Source: CAZSDP01 sp964605665
Lineage (GTDB): Bacteria > Planctomycetota > UBA8108 > UBA1146
Reading direction: 5' to 3'
Assembly (NCBI GenBank): GCA_964605665.1
Contig: CAZSDP010000001.1
Span: 267,150 to 331,149, forward strand
DNA: 64,000 bases
Shown here: positions 37,806-45,696 of the stretch, piece by piece
How the letters are laid out: each line of letters begins with the position of its first letter
Position numbering within the stretch: position 1 is the stretch's first letter
Made by a program: the position numbers and the translations under genes
Notes under the pieces: model-generated
The model's input: only the letters and a program-made list of their open reading frames with translations
What the model was told of the DNA's origin: nothing
Database searches by the model: none

Positions 37806-38078
37806 CGGTGCTCCTTCGATAGGAAGAATCCTGGAGGACCGGTCAGAACAACTTTCTTCGTTGCTCTGAAGACAACAACAACTGAAGTGAGCGTCGTAAG
37901 GAGAAGGAACCGCAACGCTGAAAACGCAAGTCACCAGAGTGGCAGCGCAGGGTAACTGACTTCTTGCGGTTCAGGAAGCGAACGGATCGATCACTCATGT
38001 GAACGCCGGACACTGCGAATCGCTCCCGAACCAACCCACCTCCAGTCGCGAAAAACAGCACTTCTCAGAAATGAGGAA

Positions 38079-38113
38079 ACGCCCGAGAGTCCATCTGCGG
38101 AACACTCGGGCGT
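38079..38113 (-). terminator. Possible terminator after rplI
   Basis: A 9-bp stem (ACGCCCGAG with CTCGGGCGT) lies 22 bp after rplI. The loop is long (17 bases) and the following minus-strand run is only weakly T-rich, so it may be partial. Confidence 0.4.
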
Positions 38114-38135
38114 CACCTCAGTCGATCAGGATCAG

Positions 38136-38675
38136 CTATGCGCTCGAAGCAGCGTCCTCCGGAGTAGAATCCGCACTCTCGGAGGCTGCACTTCCACCAG
38201 TGTCATCCGAATCGAGCTGCGCATGATTCTCGTCACCCTTGACCACCCACACCTTGATCTCTGTGCTGACATCAGCGTGCAGGCGGACTGTGACAGAGTA
38301 GATTCCGAGCTCCTTGATCGGCGCTTCTAACTGAATCGTCTTCGTGTCGATCGAGAATCCCTCCGAAGTGAGATGATCCGCGATCACCTTTGGCGTGACC
38401 GAGCCGAAAAGGTGTCCTTCTTCCGTCGCACGAGCGATGATCGTGCAGGAAGTGCCCTCCAGCTCTTTCGCCGTCAGGCGGAGCTTTTCTCTCGTCTCTT
38501 CCTCTTGGGCAATCAATCGGCGTTTTTGCGCCTCGAACCACTGCAAGTTTGCATTGTTCACTTCGATCGCGAGGCCCTGAGGAACGAGGTAATTCCGGGC
38601 ATAGCCCGGTCTCACTTCAACGATCTGACCCAAGGTCCCGAGATCGGGAATGTTCTTCTTCAGCAAAAGCTTCAT
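38136..38675 (-). CDS. rplI: 50S ribosomal protein L9
   Basis: L9 stabilises the ribosome and affects frame maintenance. The start MKLLLKKNIPDLGTLGQIVEV and the segment PGYARNYLVPQGLA are diagnostic. The C-terminal domain has GHLFGSVTPKVIADHL. The core ends near KVWVVKG at residue 148; the remaining 30 residues are an Asp/Ser/Ala-rich acidic tail ending AASSA that is not part of the standard protein. It sits between rpsR and dnaB as usual. Confidence 0.95.
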   Translation of the reverse strand: MKLLLKKNIPDLGTLGQIVEVRPGYARNYLVPQGLAIEVNNANLQWFEAQKRRLIAQEEETREKLRLTAKELEGTSCTIIARATEEGHLFGSVTPKVIADHLTSEGFSIDTKTIQLEAPIKELGIYSVTVRLHADVSTEIKVWVVKGDENHAQLDSDDTGGSAASESADSTPEDAASSA

Positions 38676-38696
38676 GGCACCGTTCTCAAGGCCTCT

Positions 38697-38909
38697 CTAA
38701 GGCCCGTAGGGCATCAGCCCGATCTGCCGGGCACGATGCATCGCCTTCTTGATCTTATGCTGCATCCGAGCGTCGCAGCCAATTTGGCGACGGGAGAGCA
38801 TTTTACCCTGGGCAGTGACGAGCTTCTGAAGCAGCTCGACATCTTTGTAATCGATGTATTCACGTCCCAGCACAAGGGAGGGACGCTTCTTACGAATGAA
38901 CATGCTCAT
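38697..38909 (-). CDS. rpsR: 30S ribosomal protein S18
   Basis: The 70-residue protein contains DYKDVELLQKLVTAQGKML and the C-terminal basic HKIKKAMHRARQIGLMPY typical of S18. S18 forms a heterodimer with S6 on the platform. Unlike its ribosomal neighbours here it has no acidic tail. It has a Cys in RRQIGCDAR, a position where many S18 proteins have another residue. Confidence 0.95.
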   Translation of the reverse strand: MSMFIRKKRPSLVLGREYIDYKDVELLQKLVTAQGKMLSRRQIGCDARMQHKIKKAMHRARQIGLMPYGP

Positions 38910-39056
38910 CGGATCCCCGATCGGCTTCCAGTTATCATGTCCCTCAGCGAGGGAGCTCTCTGCGAATTCTCACACTCCGCTGAAGTCCCACTGACTTCTT
39001 GGAATGAACCGTATCTCTCACGAGCTGCCGCGAAGTGCTGCTCTCCCCAGACAGAA

Positions 39057-39521
39057 TCAGAATGGCACTTCTGAGTTGAAGTCCTCTTCCTGCTGACCCT
39101 CGCCGGGAAAGTCCTCATTGAAATTTTGACCGTAGTTCTGCGTATCGGCTCGCGTTTCCGCACCACCGCCGCCAGGACCGTCGGCCCCTCCGCGAGGAAA
39201 GAAGTGGACGCGATCTGCGACGATCGTGTGCTTGCTCCGCTTCTGTCCTTCTTGGCTGGTCCACTGATCGAACTTCAGTCTTCCCTCAACCAAGACCGGA
39301 TTCCCCTTGCGCAGGTACTGATTGCAGTTCTCTCCGCTTCTTCCCCAAACAACGACATCGACGAAGCAGGTCTCTTCGACCATCTCGCCGGAATCCCCTC
39401 CGCGACGATATCGACGGTTGGAGGCGAGCCTCAGATCACAAACAGCGGTACCACCACCTGTGTAACGCAACTCGGGGTCCCTGGTCAGGTTTCCGACGAG
39501 GTAGATCTTGTTCAGTTCCAT
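39057..39521 (-). CDS. ssb: Single-stranded DNA-binding protein
   Basis: The 154-residue SSB has the OB-fold opening LNKIYLVGNLTRDPELRYT and the segment FVDVVVWGRSGENCNQYLRKGNPVLVEGRL. A glycine-rich, flexible linker follows, and the protein ends in EVPF, matching the conserved C-terminal tip that binds partner proteins. It lies between the S6-coding frame and rpsR, the conserved order. Confidence 0.95.
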   Translation of the reverse strand: MELNKIYLVGNLTRDPELRYTGGGTAVCDLRLASNRRYRRGGDSGEMVEETCFVDVVVWGRSGENCNQYLRKGNPVLVEGRLKFDQWTSQEGQKRSKHTIVADRVHFFPRGGADGPGGGGAETRADTQNYGQNFNEDFPGEGQQEEDFNSEVPF

Positions 39522-39618
39522 CTCGATGCTCTTTCGTCTCTCGTGATCTCATCCGGAGACCTTAATCTCGCCAGCCGAACCAACGAGCCTAGCGAGGGCT
39601 CAGAACCAGTACAAGGGA

Positions 39619-40188
39619 TCACTCAGCCGAAGGCTTCTCTTCGGAGGCTTCCGCCTCGTCAGAACTCCCGCTTTCCTCCGCGAATGAATCTTCAGAACTG
39701 CCCTCAGTCTCGGCGGCAGATTCCTCTTCGGAGAAATCACTCACCTCCGCAGCAGCCTCAGCGACGGCGCTCTCTGTCTCTTCTGCCGCCGGAGAAGGCT
39801 CTTTACGGGCAGGAGCGGCGGGGGTCGGTTGAGCCGAGCGTCTTCTGGCCTGCTCCTGGCGACGCTTCATCTCCTCTTCGAGGAAATCCTCCTGAACCAC
39901 CAGACAGCGTAAAATACGGTCGGTCAGTTCAACGTCGCGGCGGATGGCAGCGATCGCCTCGGTCGGGGCGTAGAAGTATGTGAGGTAGTAGGTCCCCTTC
40001 TTCACGCCTTTGATTTCGGTCGCCAATCGTTGATCAGGCCAACGCTCCGCGTGTTCGATCTTCGCAGAGTGCCTCTCGAGGATCCCTCGAACATGAGCTT
40101 CGAGGTCACTCCAATCCTGGGCTGCCTGGTTTGAGTCGAGGAGGAACATCCCCTCGTAGAGTCTTTCCTTCACCGCCGTCTGGGACAC
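39619..40188 (-). CDS. rpsF: Candidate separately translated S6 from an internal start
   Basis: Inside the fused frame, GGAAGGAG (40197-40204, read on the minus strand) is followed after eight bases by an in-frame GTG at 40188. A product from here would begin MSQTAVKERLYEGMF and contain 189 residues, that is, the whole S6 domain and its acidic tail. The ribosome needs one S6 per small subunit, far more than Pth, so internal initiation would make sense. The signal is seen in the sequence; its use is inference. Confidence 0.5.
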   Translation of the reverse strand: MSQTAVKERLYEGMFLLDSNQAAQDWSDLEAHVRGILERHSAKIEHAERWPDQRLATEIKGVKKGTYYLTYFYAPTEAIAAIRRDVELTDRILRCLVVQEDFLEEEMKRRQEQARRRSAQPTPAAPARKEPSPAAEETESAVAEAAAEVSDFSEEESAAETEGSSEDSFAEESGSSDEAEASEEKPSAE

Positions 40189-40950
40189 TGGGCAAGCTCC
40201 TTCCGCCACCGCAGGGGCGACGACTTTCGATTTCAGCTGTTCGGGGCGCTCCTGGGAGATCCCCGATTGTGCATCTCGATCTGTCTTCGAACCGCCCGCA
40301 GATGCCTCGTGCGGATTCGCAAGCGCCGCATTGTATCGATTCATCGCACTCTGCACACCCTCACGGAGCCAACAGAGTGCCGCATTTGTCGCGTTCTCGA
40401 CCATCGCCTCCACAGTCGGAAGCTCATTCTGGCCAAATCGCTCCAGAACGTGGTCTATCACCCCCCCGGAGGGACTCTGGCCAATTCCGAGCCGAAGCCG
40501 CGAGAATCGATCGGTGCCGAGCACCTCGATCAAATCCCCAACTCCGTTGTGGCCACCGCTCCCCCCTCGCGAGCGGATTCGAATCTGCCCCACTCGCAAA
40601 TCGAGGTCATCAAAAACCACGAGCAATTGGGACGGCTCTGCTGCCAACCGCTCGAGGAGCTCCGCGGTCGGCCCGCCACTTCGATTCATGTATTCCATCG
40701 GTCGAAGAAGAGAGACACGCAGTTCTCGCTTCTCATCTTCCGCCGACCCAAATTCGAGCTTCCCCTCGTTGAGGAGACCTCTCGAAAACTGGGCGTCCTC
40801 TACCGCCTTCAACGTCGCGATCAATCGCTCGACGACCAGGAACCCGACGTTGTGGCGTGTCGCCCGGTATCTTTCTCCAGGGTTTCCCAAGCCGACGACG
40901 ATCCGGATCGAAGATGAAGACTCGGTGCGCTTTTCGAGCATCGAACTCAC
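39619..40950 (-). CDS. pth-rpsF: Peptidyl-tRNA hydrolase fused in frame to ribosomal protein S6
   Basis: One open frame of 443 codons contains two proteins. Residues 16-215 are a full peptidyl-tRNA hydrolase: VVGLGNPGERYRATRHNVGF gives Asn23 and His33, RPMEYMNRSG is the substrate loop, FDDLDL gives Asp114 and GGHNG gives Asn135. Residues about 261-357 are ribosomal protein S6, starting KERLYEGMFLLDSN. Residues 215-260 are a linker, and 358-443 an acidic Glu/Ser/Ala tail. No stop codon separates the two. Just before the S6 part lies a strong internal Shine-Dalgarno and GTG, described separately. The position is exactly the junction of the prs-rplY-pth and rpsF-ssb-rpsR-rplI-dnaB gene orders. 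Confidence 0.93.
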   Translation of the reverse strand: MSSMLEKRTESSSSIRIVVGLGNPGERYRATRHNVGFLVVERLIATLKAVEDAQFSRGLLNEGKLEFGSAEDEKRELRVSLLRPMEYMNRSGGPTAELLERLAAEPSQLLVVFDDLDLRVGQIRIRSRGGSGGHNGVGDLIEVLGTDRFSRLRLGIGQSPSGGVIDHVLERFGQNELPTVEAMVENATNAALCWLREGVQSAMNRYNAALANPHEASAGGSKTDRDAQSGISQERPEQLKSKVVAPAVAEGACPVSQTAVKERLYEGMFLLDSNQAAQDWSDLEAHVRGILERHSAKIEHAERWPDQRLATEIKGVKKGTYYLTYFYAPTEAIAAIRRDVELTDRILRCLVVQEDFLEEEMKRRQEQARRRSAQPTPAAPARKEPSPAAEETESAVAEAAAEVSDFSEEESAAETEGSSEDSFAEESGSSDEAEASEEKPSAE

Positions 40951-40985
40951 TCGCTAGCAAACCGTGAACACCTCGCACGTGGAGA

Positions 40986-41603
40986 TCAGCTCTCGGCAGG
41001 AGGCCCCTCCGAACTCTCTGGCTCCTGGCCTTCTTCCGCCGCAGGAGGCTCTTCCTCGACTTGCGCCCCATGACAGATGATGATCGCTTCTTCGTCACCC
41101 AAGAGCACTTCCACTCCCGCGGGCAAAACGACCTCCCGAGCTCGAATGGCATCCCCAATCTCGAGATGATCGACCTCGAGGTCGATGTGTTCCGGCAAGT
41201 CGCGAGCCTTTCCACGAATCGCCAGTGAATGGTGCACGATGTCGAGAGTACCTCCCGATGCAACGCCCTTGGCCATGCCGATCGGGCGAACTTCAACGCT
41301 CGCCTCGATCACCTCGTCGAGCGACACTCTCAAGAAGTCAACATGGGTGATACGGTCACCATAGGTATCGAATTGCAGCTCCTTCATGATGCCGACCTCT
41401 TGAACTCCCTCGATTTCGAGGTTCAAGAGGTGGTGTCCCCCATAAACCAGCTTGTGCAGCTCGGCGTGGGAAACCATGAATGAGACATTACTCTCACCAT
41501 GACCGTACAAGTTCCCAGTCACAAATCCGTTGAGGCGCATCCGACGCGCATCTGCGGTTCCGTTACCGGTCCGCTTCTCTCCTTTGAGGACGATCTGCTC
41601 CAT
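40986..41603 (-). CDS. rplY: 50S ribosomal protein L25 (CTC/TL5 type)
   Basis: L25 binds 5S rRNA. The 205-residue product is the long CTC form: the N-terminal domain has ARRMRLNGFVTGNLYGHGE and the C-terminal domain has GGTLDIVHHSLAIRGKARDLPEHIDLEV, typical of TL5. The last 25 residues are a Glu/Pro/Ala tail ending PAES. It lies between prs and the pth-rpsF fusion, the common prs-ctc-pth order. Confidence 0.95.
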   Translation of the reverse strand: MEQIVLKGEKRTGNGTADARRMRLNGFVTGNLYGHGESNVSFMVSHAELHKLVYGGHHLLNLEIEGVQEVGIMKELQFDTYGDRITHVDFLRVSLDEVIEASVEVRPIGMAKGVASGGTLDIVHHSLAIRGKARDLPEHIDLEVDHLEIGDAIRAREVVLPAGVEVLLGDEEAIIICHGAQVEEEPPAAEEGQEPESSEGPPAES

Positions 41604-41660
41604 CGTCTGTTCCTCCTGCGTCGGCCGATGCCGCCCGCCTGCGTTTCAAATTGAGGTCGT

Positions 41661-42635
41661 CTAAGGATTTCCGCCGACGATGTTTGCCGACTTATGAATC
41701 TGACGAATCGCGTCCGCGAATGTCTCGGCGCTCGAGAGAACCGCGACGCGATCTCCTTCGTACTTACCATCGATAGGAATCGTGTCGATCACGATGATTC
41801 GCCCAGCAGGACTTGCCTCGAGCTTCTCAATCGCCGGCCCACACAGCACTGGGTGCGTGCAGACGATCGTCACCGATTCCGCTCCCTTTTCGTTGAGTAG
41901 GCTCGCCGCCTGAGCAATCGATCCGCCGGTCGCAATCACGTCATCAGCGATGATCGCGTCCATCCCCTCGACTTCTCCGATCACAAAACCGATCTGAGTC
42001 TCTTCTCCACTCACCCGTCTCTTGTCGACAGTCGCGAGACGCGCTCCCGGAATTCCTCGAGAGTAGGCTCGGGCCATCTTGATGGCTCCGACGTCTGGAC
42101 TGACCACGACCGGTTGCGGCAATGCAAGTTCTCGAAGGTGCTCAACGACGATTTTGCCGGCATAGACATGGTCGACCGGAATGTCGAAGAAACCTTGGAT
42201 CTGCTCACAGTGCAGATCCATCGTGACCACCCGATCAGCCCCCGAGGACGTGATTAAATTCGCAACCAACTTCGCGGTGATCGGTACTCGCGCCCCATGC
42301 TCACGACGATCTTGCCGGGCATAGCCGAAGTAAGGAATCACGGCGGTCACCCGAGCCGCGGAGGCTCGTTTGACACAGTCGATCAGAACCAACAGCTCCA
42401 TCAGATTCTCATTGACGGGAGGGCATGTGGACTGAACGACAAAAACGTCTTTTCCTCGAACGTCTTCGTTCAACTCAACCGCGATTTCGCCATCGGGAAA
42501 GCGCGCGACTTTTGCATTACCGGGACGGGTCCCGAGTTGCTCGCAAATGTCGGCCGCTAGACCAGGATTTGCATTCCCGTGAAGAACGACTAGACGTTCT
42601 CCGATATCGCTGGGGGTGGATTGCTCGTCCAACAA
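41661..42635 (-). CDS. prs: Ribose-phosphate pyrophosphokinase
   Basis: Prs makes PRPP from ribose 5-phosphate and ATP for nucleotide, histidine and tryptophan synthesis. The 324-residue protein has RFPDGEIAVEL, YFGYARQDR, the metal and PRPP loop VVTMDLHCEQIQGFFDIPVDH, and the ribose-phosphate loop DDVIATGGSIAQA. The start is one of two adjacent TTG codons at 42632-42635; no ATG fits. It leads the operon that continues through dnaB. Confidence 0.95.
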   Translation of the reverse strand: MLDEQSTPSDIGERLVVLHGNANPGLAADICEQLGTRPGNAKVARFPDGEIAVELNEDVRGKDVFVVQSTCPPVNENLMELLVLIDCVKRASAARVTAVIPYFGYARQDRREHGARVPITAKLVANLITSSGADRVVTMDLHCEQIQGFFDIPVDHVYAGKIVVEHLRELALPQPVVVSPDVGAIKMARAYSRGIPGARLATVDKRRVSGEETQIGFVIGEVEGMDAIIADDVIATGGSIAQAASLLNEKGAESVTIVCTHPVLCGPAIEKLEASPAGRIIVIDTIPIDGKYEGDRVAVLSSAETFADAIRQIHKSANIVGGNP

Positions 42636-42990
42636 GATTTCCGACTCCCGTTTCCAATTGCTGGTTGGCTCATAGCCCAGCCTCCCGCCTGATCATTTGG
42701 CAGGAGCGGGCTGTCCCTCCTCTGAGTGAGAAAGAAATTCCGACCGCTTTGGTCCCCATCTCTCTCAAACCATCTCCGCGAAGAAGATCTCGCCCACCTC
42801 GAACCTCCCCGTCAGCGAACTGGAAACGAAGGTGGAGGTCAGAAGCAGATCGGCTCATTCAGGCGATAAAATACCGAAGAAGAAGCGATCCGTCACCGTT
42901 AACTCGTCAAATGACGGTGATTTCCGCCATGGTGCCCCGATCGACCTCTCGGCGAGATTGAACGAGGGTTTCCCAACGCGGCCATCCTGG
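42636..42990. other. Intergenic region between glmU and prs
   Basis: These 355 bp contain no credible gene. In many bacteria spoVG lies between glmU and prs, but no frame here resembles it. The prs promoter is expected here. Confidence 0.45.
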
Positions 42991-44346
42991 TCAATGGGAA
43001 GGGGAATCGGCGTTCCGTCGCTCAGAACGGTCGATCGGCCTTGCTGGCACCCCAACCACGGTCTTCCCCGAGGGGACCTCCGTTCCACGGGTCACCAATG
43101 CTCCCGCCCCCGTGGTGGCGCCAGATCCGATCTGAGCAGGTGCGACGATGATCGTCCCTGAGCCGATAAACGCCCCATCCTCGATAATGGTGGTCGACTT
43201 CTTCGATCCGTCGTAGTTCGCCAAGATCGTCCCAGCCCCGAGATTGACTCTCTCCCCAATCTCCCCATTTCCCAGGTAAGTCAGATGTTTGGCCCGGGTT
43301 CCACTGCCAATCCGCGTCTTCTTCACCTCCACGAAGTTGCCGACATGCACGTCGTCTCCGAGTACGGTCCCCTCCCGCAGATGGGCTTGAGGGCCGATTT
43401 CACACTCAGATCCGATGCGAACTCCACGTCGAATCACACATCCTGGGTGAATCGTCGTATCTGGCCCCACCTCGACATCGCACTCGATCCACGTTTGACC
43501 GGGGTCGACCACGGTCACCCCAGAGCGTTGCAACTCAGCGATCCTGCGATCGCAGAGGAGGCGTTCCGCTTGGGCGAGCTCCACCCGATCATTCACCTGC
43601 TGCAGTTCTTCAACTCGAGATTCGGGAAGCGGCCAATCGAGGACTCGCTCTCCCTCTGCGGCCAGAGGTCCCACCACCGGGGGGAAGTAGATCTCCTTCG
43701 GACCGGGGCCTCCTTCAGAGAGGCGACGCTCTTCACGACGGCACCAATCAGCCAAAATCGGAGCGAGCCGATCGTATTGCACCGCATAGAGTCCGCCATT
43801 GACGTCACTGATCGTCTTTTCCTCGTCGCTCGCGTCCGACTCTTCAACAACCGCCCGGACCGTTCCCTCGCGACCTCGTATCAACCTCCCGTATCCGGTC
43901 GGATCATCGAGATGTACGGAGAGAATCGTCATCGCCGCCTGCTGTTGCCGGTGGAAATCCAAGAATTCACGTAACGTCTCCGATTGAAGGGCGGGCAAGT
44001 CCCCATTCACCACCAATAGGGTTCGGGAATCGGATGGTTCGATCGATGTCGAGAGAGCATTCAACGCCTTGAACACAGCATCTCCGGTACCTCGGGGCGG
44101 ATCCTGGCGCACAAACTGAACGTCGGAACTGGAGCCGATTTCGCTGCGGATCGCTCCCTCGACCGACTCCGCCTCGTGACCGGTGACCACCACAAACTGT
44201 TGGGCGCCCGCTCCCTCCAAAGCTCGGAGCGAATGTCCGACCAAGGGAACCCCTCCGACCGGAAAGAGGACTTTTGGTCGCCGGGAGCGCATGCGCACCC
44301 CTCGACCAGCCGCGAGAATCACTCCGATGACAGTGGATCGGCTCAT
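42991..44346 (-). CDS. glmU: Bifunctional UDP-N-acetylglucosamine pyrophosphorylase / glucosamine-1-phosphate acetyltransferase
   Basis: GlmU makes UDP-GlcNAc for peptidoglycan and lipid A. The N-terminal uridyltransferase has LAAGRGVRMRSRRPKVLFPV and GDLPAL. The C-terminal left-handed beta-helix has the acetyltransferase segment KHLTYLGNGEIGERVNLGAGTI with the catalytic histidine, and NYDGSKKSTTII. The ATG at 44346 follows GAGGAG and gives 451 residues; 19 upstream codons in the frame are not family-like. It supplies the substrate of LpxA and precedes prs, as often seen. Confidence 0.95.
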   Translation of the reverse strand: MSRSTVIGVILAAGRGVRMRSRRPKVLFPVGGVPLVGHSLRALEGAGAQQFVVVTGHEAESVEGAIRSEIGSSSDVQFVRQDPPRGTGDAVFKALNALSTSIEPSDSRTLLVVNGDLPALQSETLREFLDFHRQQQAAMTILSVHLDDPTGYGRLIRGREGTVRAVVEESDASDEEKTISDVNGGLYAVQYDRLAPILADWCRREERRLSEGGPGPKEIYFPPVVGPLAAEGERVLDWPLPESRVEELQQVNDRVELAQAERLLCDRRIAELQRSGVTVVDPGQTWIECDVEVGPDTTIHPGCVIRRGVRIGSECEIGPQAHLREGTVLGDDVHVGNFVEVKKTRIGSGTRAKHLTYLGNGEIGERVNLGAGTILANYDGSKKSTTIIEDGAFIGSGTIIVAPAQIGSGATTGAGALVTRGTEVPSGKTVVGVPARPIDRSERRNADSPSH

Positions 44347-44622
44347 CCTTCGACTCCTCGTCGCCACGCGAATCCCATCCGAACTCCGCACGCTCGATTT
44401 CAATCGAGCCCCAGGTTGTTCAGCTCATCAGAGAACTGGACGGAGCGTTCGCCAAAATCGCTGCAATCTTCGGATAGAGGGTACTCCAGACCGCCACCAC
44501 TATGCTGCAGCTATCCCGGAAAGCCGGGGATCAGCCTCGATAAAGGGGAACCTCGCCGGCGGCGGATCCCAGCCGGAGATCGGGCCGAACGTTGTCGTAT
44601 TGGGGGAATCGATCGAAGAAAA

Positions 44623-44697
44623 TGGCAACCCGGCGAGGACTCGAACCTCGAACGACAGGACCAAAACCTGTTGTGTTGCCAATTACACCACCGGGTT
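44623..44697 (-). tRNA. tRNA-Gln (TTG)
   Basis: The acceptor stem is AACCCGG with CCGGGTT, the anticodon stem ACAGG/CCTGT with loop TTTTGGT gives TTG, and the T arm CGAGG/CCTCG has loop TTCGAGT. The discriminator is G and CCA is encoded. It is preceded by glmU's far upstream region and reads in the same direction. Confidence 0.95.
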
Positions 44698-44944
44698 GCT
44701 GAAGCCCACTCGCCTCGGGCAGCGGAGCTGATATGACAGCCCCCAACCACCTTGCGACGAATGGAGTCGTTCGGTTCGGGATTCTAGCCGGGAGACGTCG
44801 CAGTCGTCGAGCCGAAAAATCGGAGTTCGACCCGTCACTTTTCTGGGGCCGATTCACTTCGGCGAAAATCGCGGCGGAGTGGGGTGCCCTCCTCACCTTC
44901 AGAATGAGCTCTTCAGGCCCTGAGTGCATTCCCCCGCTTCTGTC

Positions 44945-45559
44945 TTAAAGCTGTAGCTCGAGATGGGAGTGGATGACCGGCCAAAAGAAGCGTGACCAAG
45001 TCTCCATCGAATCCTCATATTGGCCGAGATCGCCAGCTGAGATCCAGCGTCCCTCCATCCGGTCAACTTCACGAATCTCGACGGGAGCTGCGATCTCCAG
45101 AACACAGGCGAGGCCGAAGTGCACTCTCCCTACCGGATTGGAATCGTCGCGCAAAAAACCGAGGAGCTGGGGCTGATCCCTCTCCCCCAGTTCATACTCG
45201 ACCTCTTCCGCGACCTCTCTCTTCAATCCCCGAATGAGAAGTGGGTCTGATCCCGGTGGCTCCGGATTCACGTGCCCACCGACACCGATTGAGCAGAGTC
45301 CGTGAAGACGCTTCTCTCCACCTCCAGAGAGACGCTGCATCAGAAGTACGCTTCCGCGGCAGGTCAGAGCCACATAGGGAATCAACTGCAAGAAGGAGGG
45401 GTCCTCCTCCACCGAGTCTCTCAGTCGAAATTCTCCCAGTTCTTCTAGTTGGGAAGCAACCTGCCAGAGCGGCTCTTCTGCCGGAAGAAACCCATCAAAA
45501 CTGCCGTGGATCTCCTCGAGAACCGACCGATTCACTCCATAAACTTGCTCACCCATCAT
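44945..45559 (-). CDS. Nudix hydrolase family protein
   Basis: The 204-residue protein has a Nudix box spanning about residues 92-117 (GGHVNPEPPGSDPL followed by REVAEEVEYEL), which coordinates magnesium for hydrolysis of a nucleoside diphosphate-linked substrate. The preceding LLMQRLSGGGEKRLHGLCSIGVGGH is characteristic of a branch annotated as predicted phosphoesterase. The substrate is unknown. It stands alone between tRNA-Gln and a HEAT protein gene. Confidence 0.85.
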   Translation of the reverse strand: MMGEQVYGVNRSVLEEIHGSFDGFLPAEEPLWQVASQLEELGEFRLRDSVEEDPSFLQLIPYVALTCRGSVLLMQRLSGGGEKRLHGLCSIGVGGHVNPEPPGSDPLLIRGLKREVAEEVEYELGERDQPQLLGFLRDDSNPVGRVHFGLACVLEIAAPVEIREVDRMEGRWISAGDLGQYEDSMETWSRFFWPVIHSHLELQL

Positions 45560-45696
45560 TCCCCCTGATCGCTCCTTGGTGAAAGGACTAGCATAGCGAG
45601 CCGCCGCAGAACGTCGAAGAATTCGTCGCTTCTCTGGTCCAATCGCCGGCGCGTGGACTGCTATAGGCTTCCAACGGAGACACGACCGTATTCGGC

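Noticed and set aside
40174..40330. Possible frameshift or missing stop between pth and rpsF
   Set aside because: The frame is open through the whole linker, both domains are intact in the same frame, and the internal start is well formed; I treat it as genuine, though raw reads should confirm this.
40131..40957. Three overlapping plus-strand frames of 208-216 codons opposite the pth part of the fusion
   Set aside because: All are antisense to clear peptidyl-tRNA hydrolase motifs and have low-complexity, Arg/Ser-rich products.
43285..43974. A 229-codon plus-strand frame opposite glmU
   Set aside because: It mirrors the hexapeptide and uridyltransferase coding sequence of glmU and has no ribosome site or family likeness.
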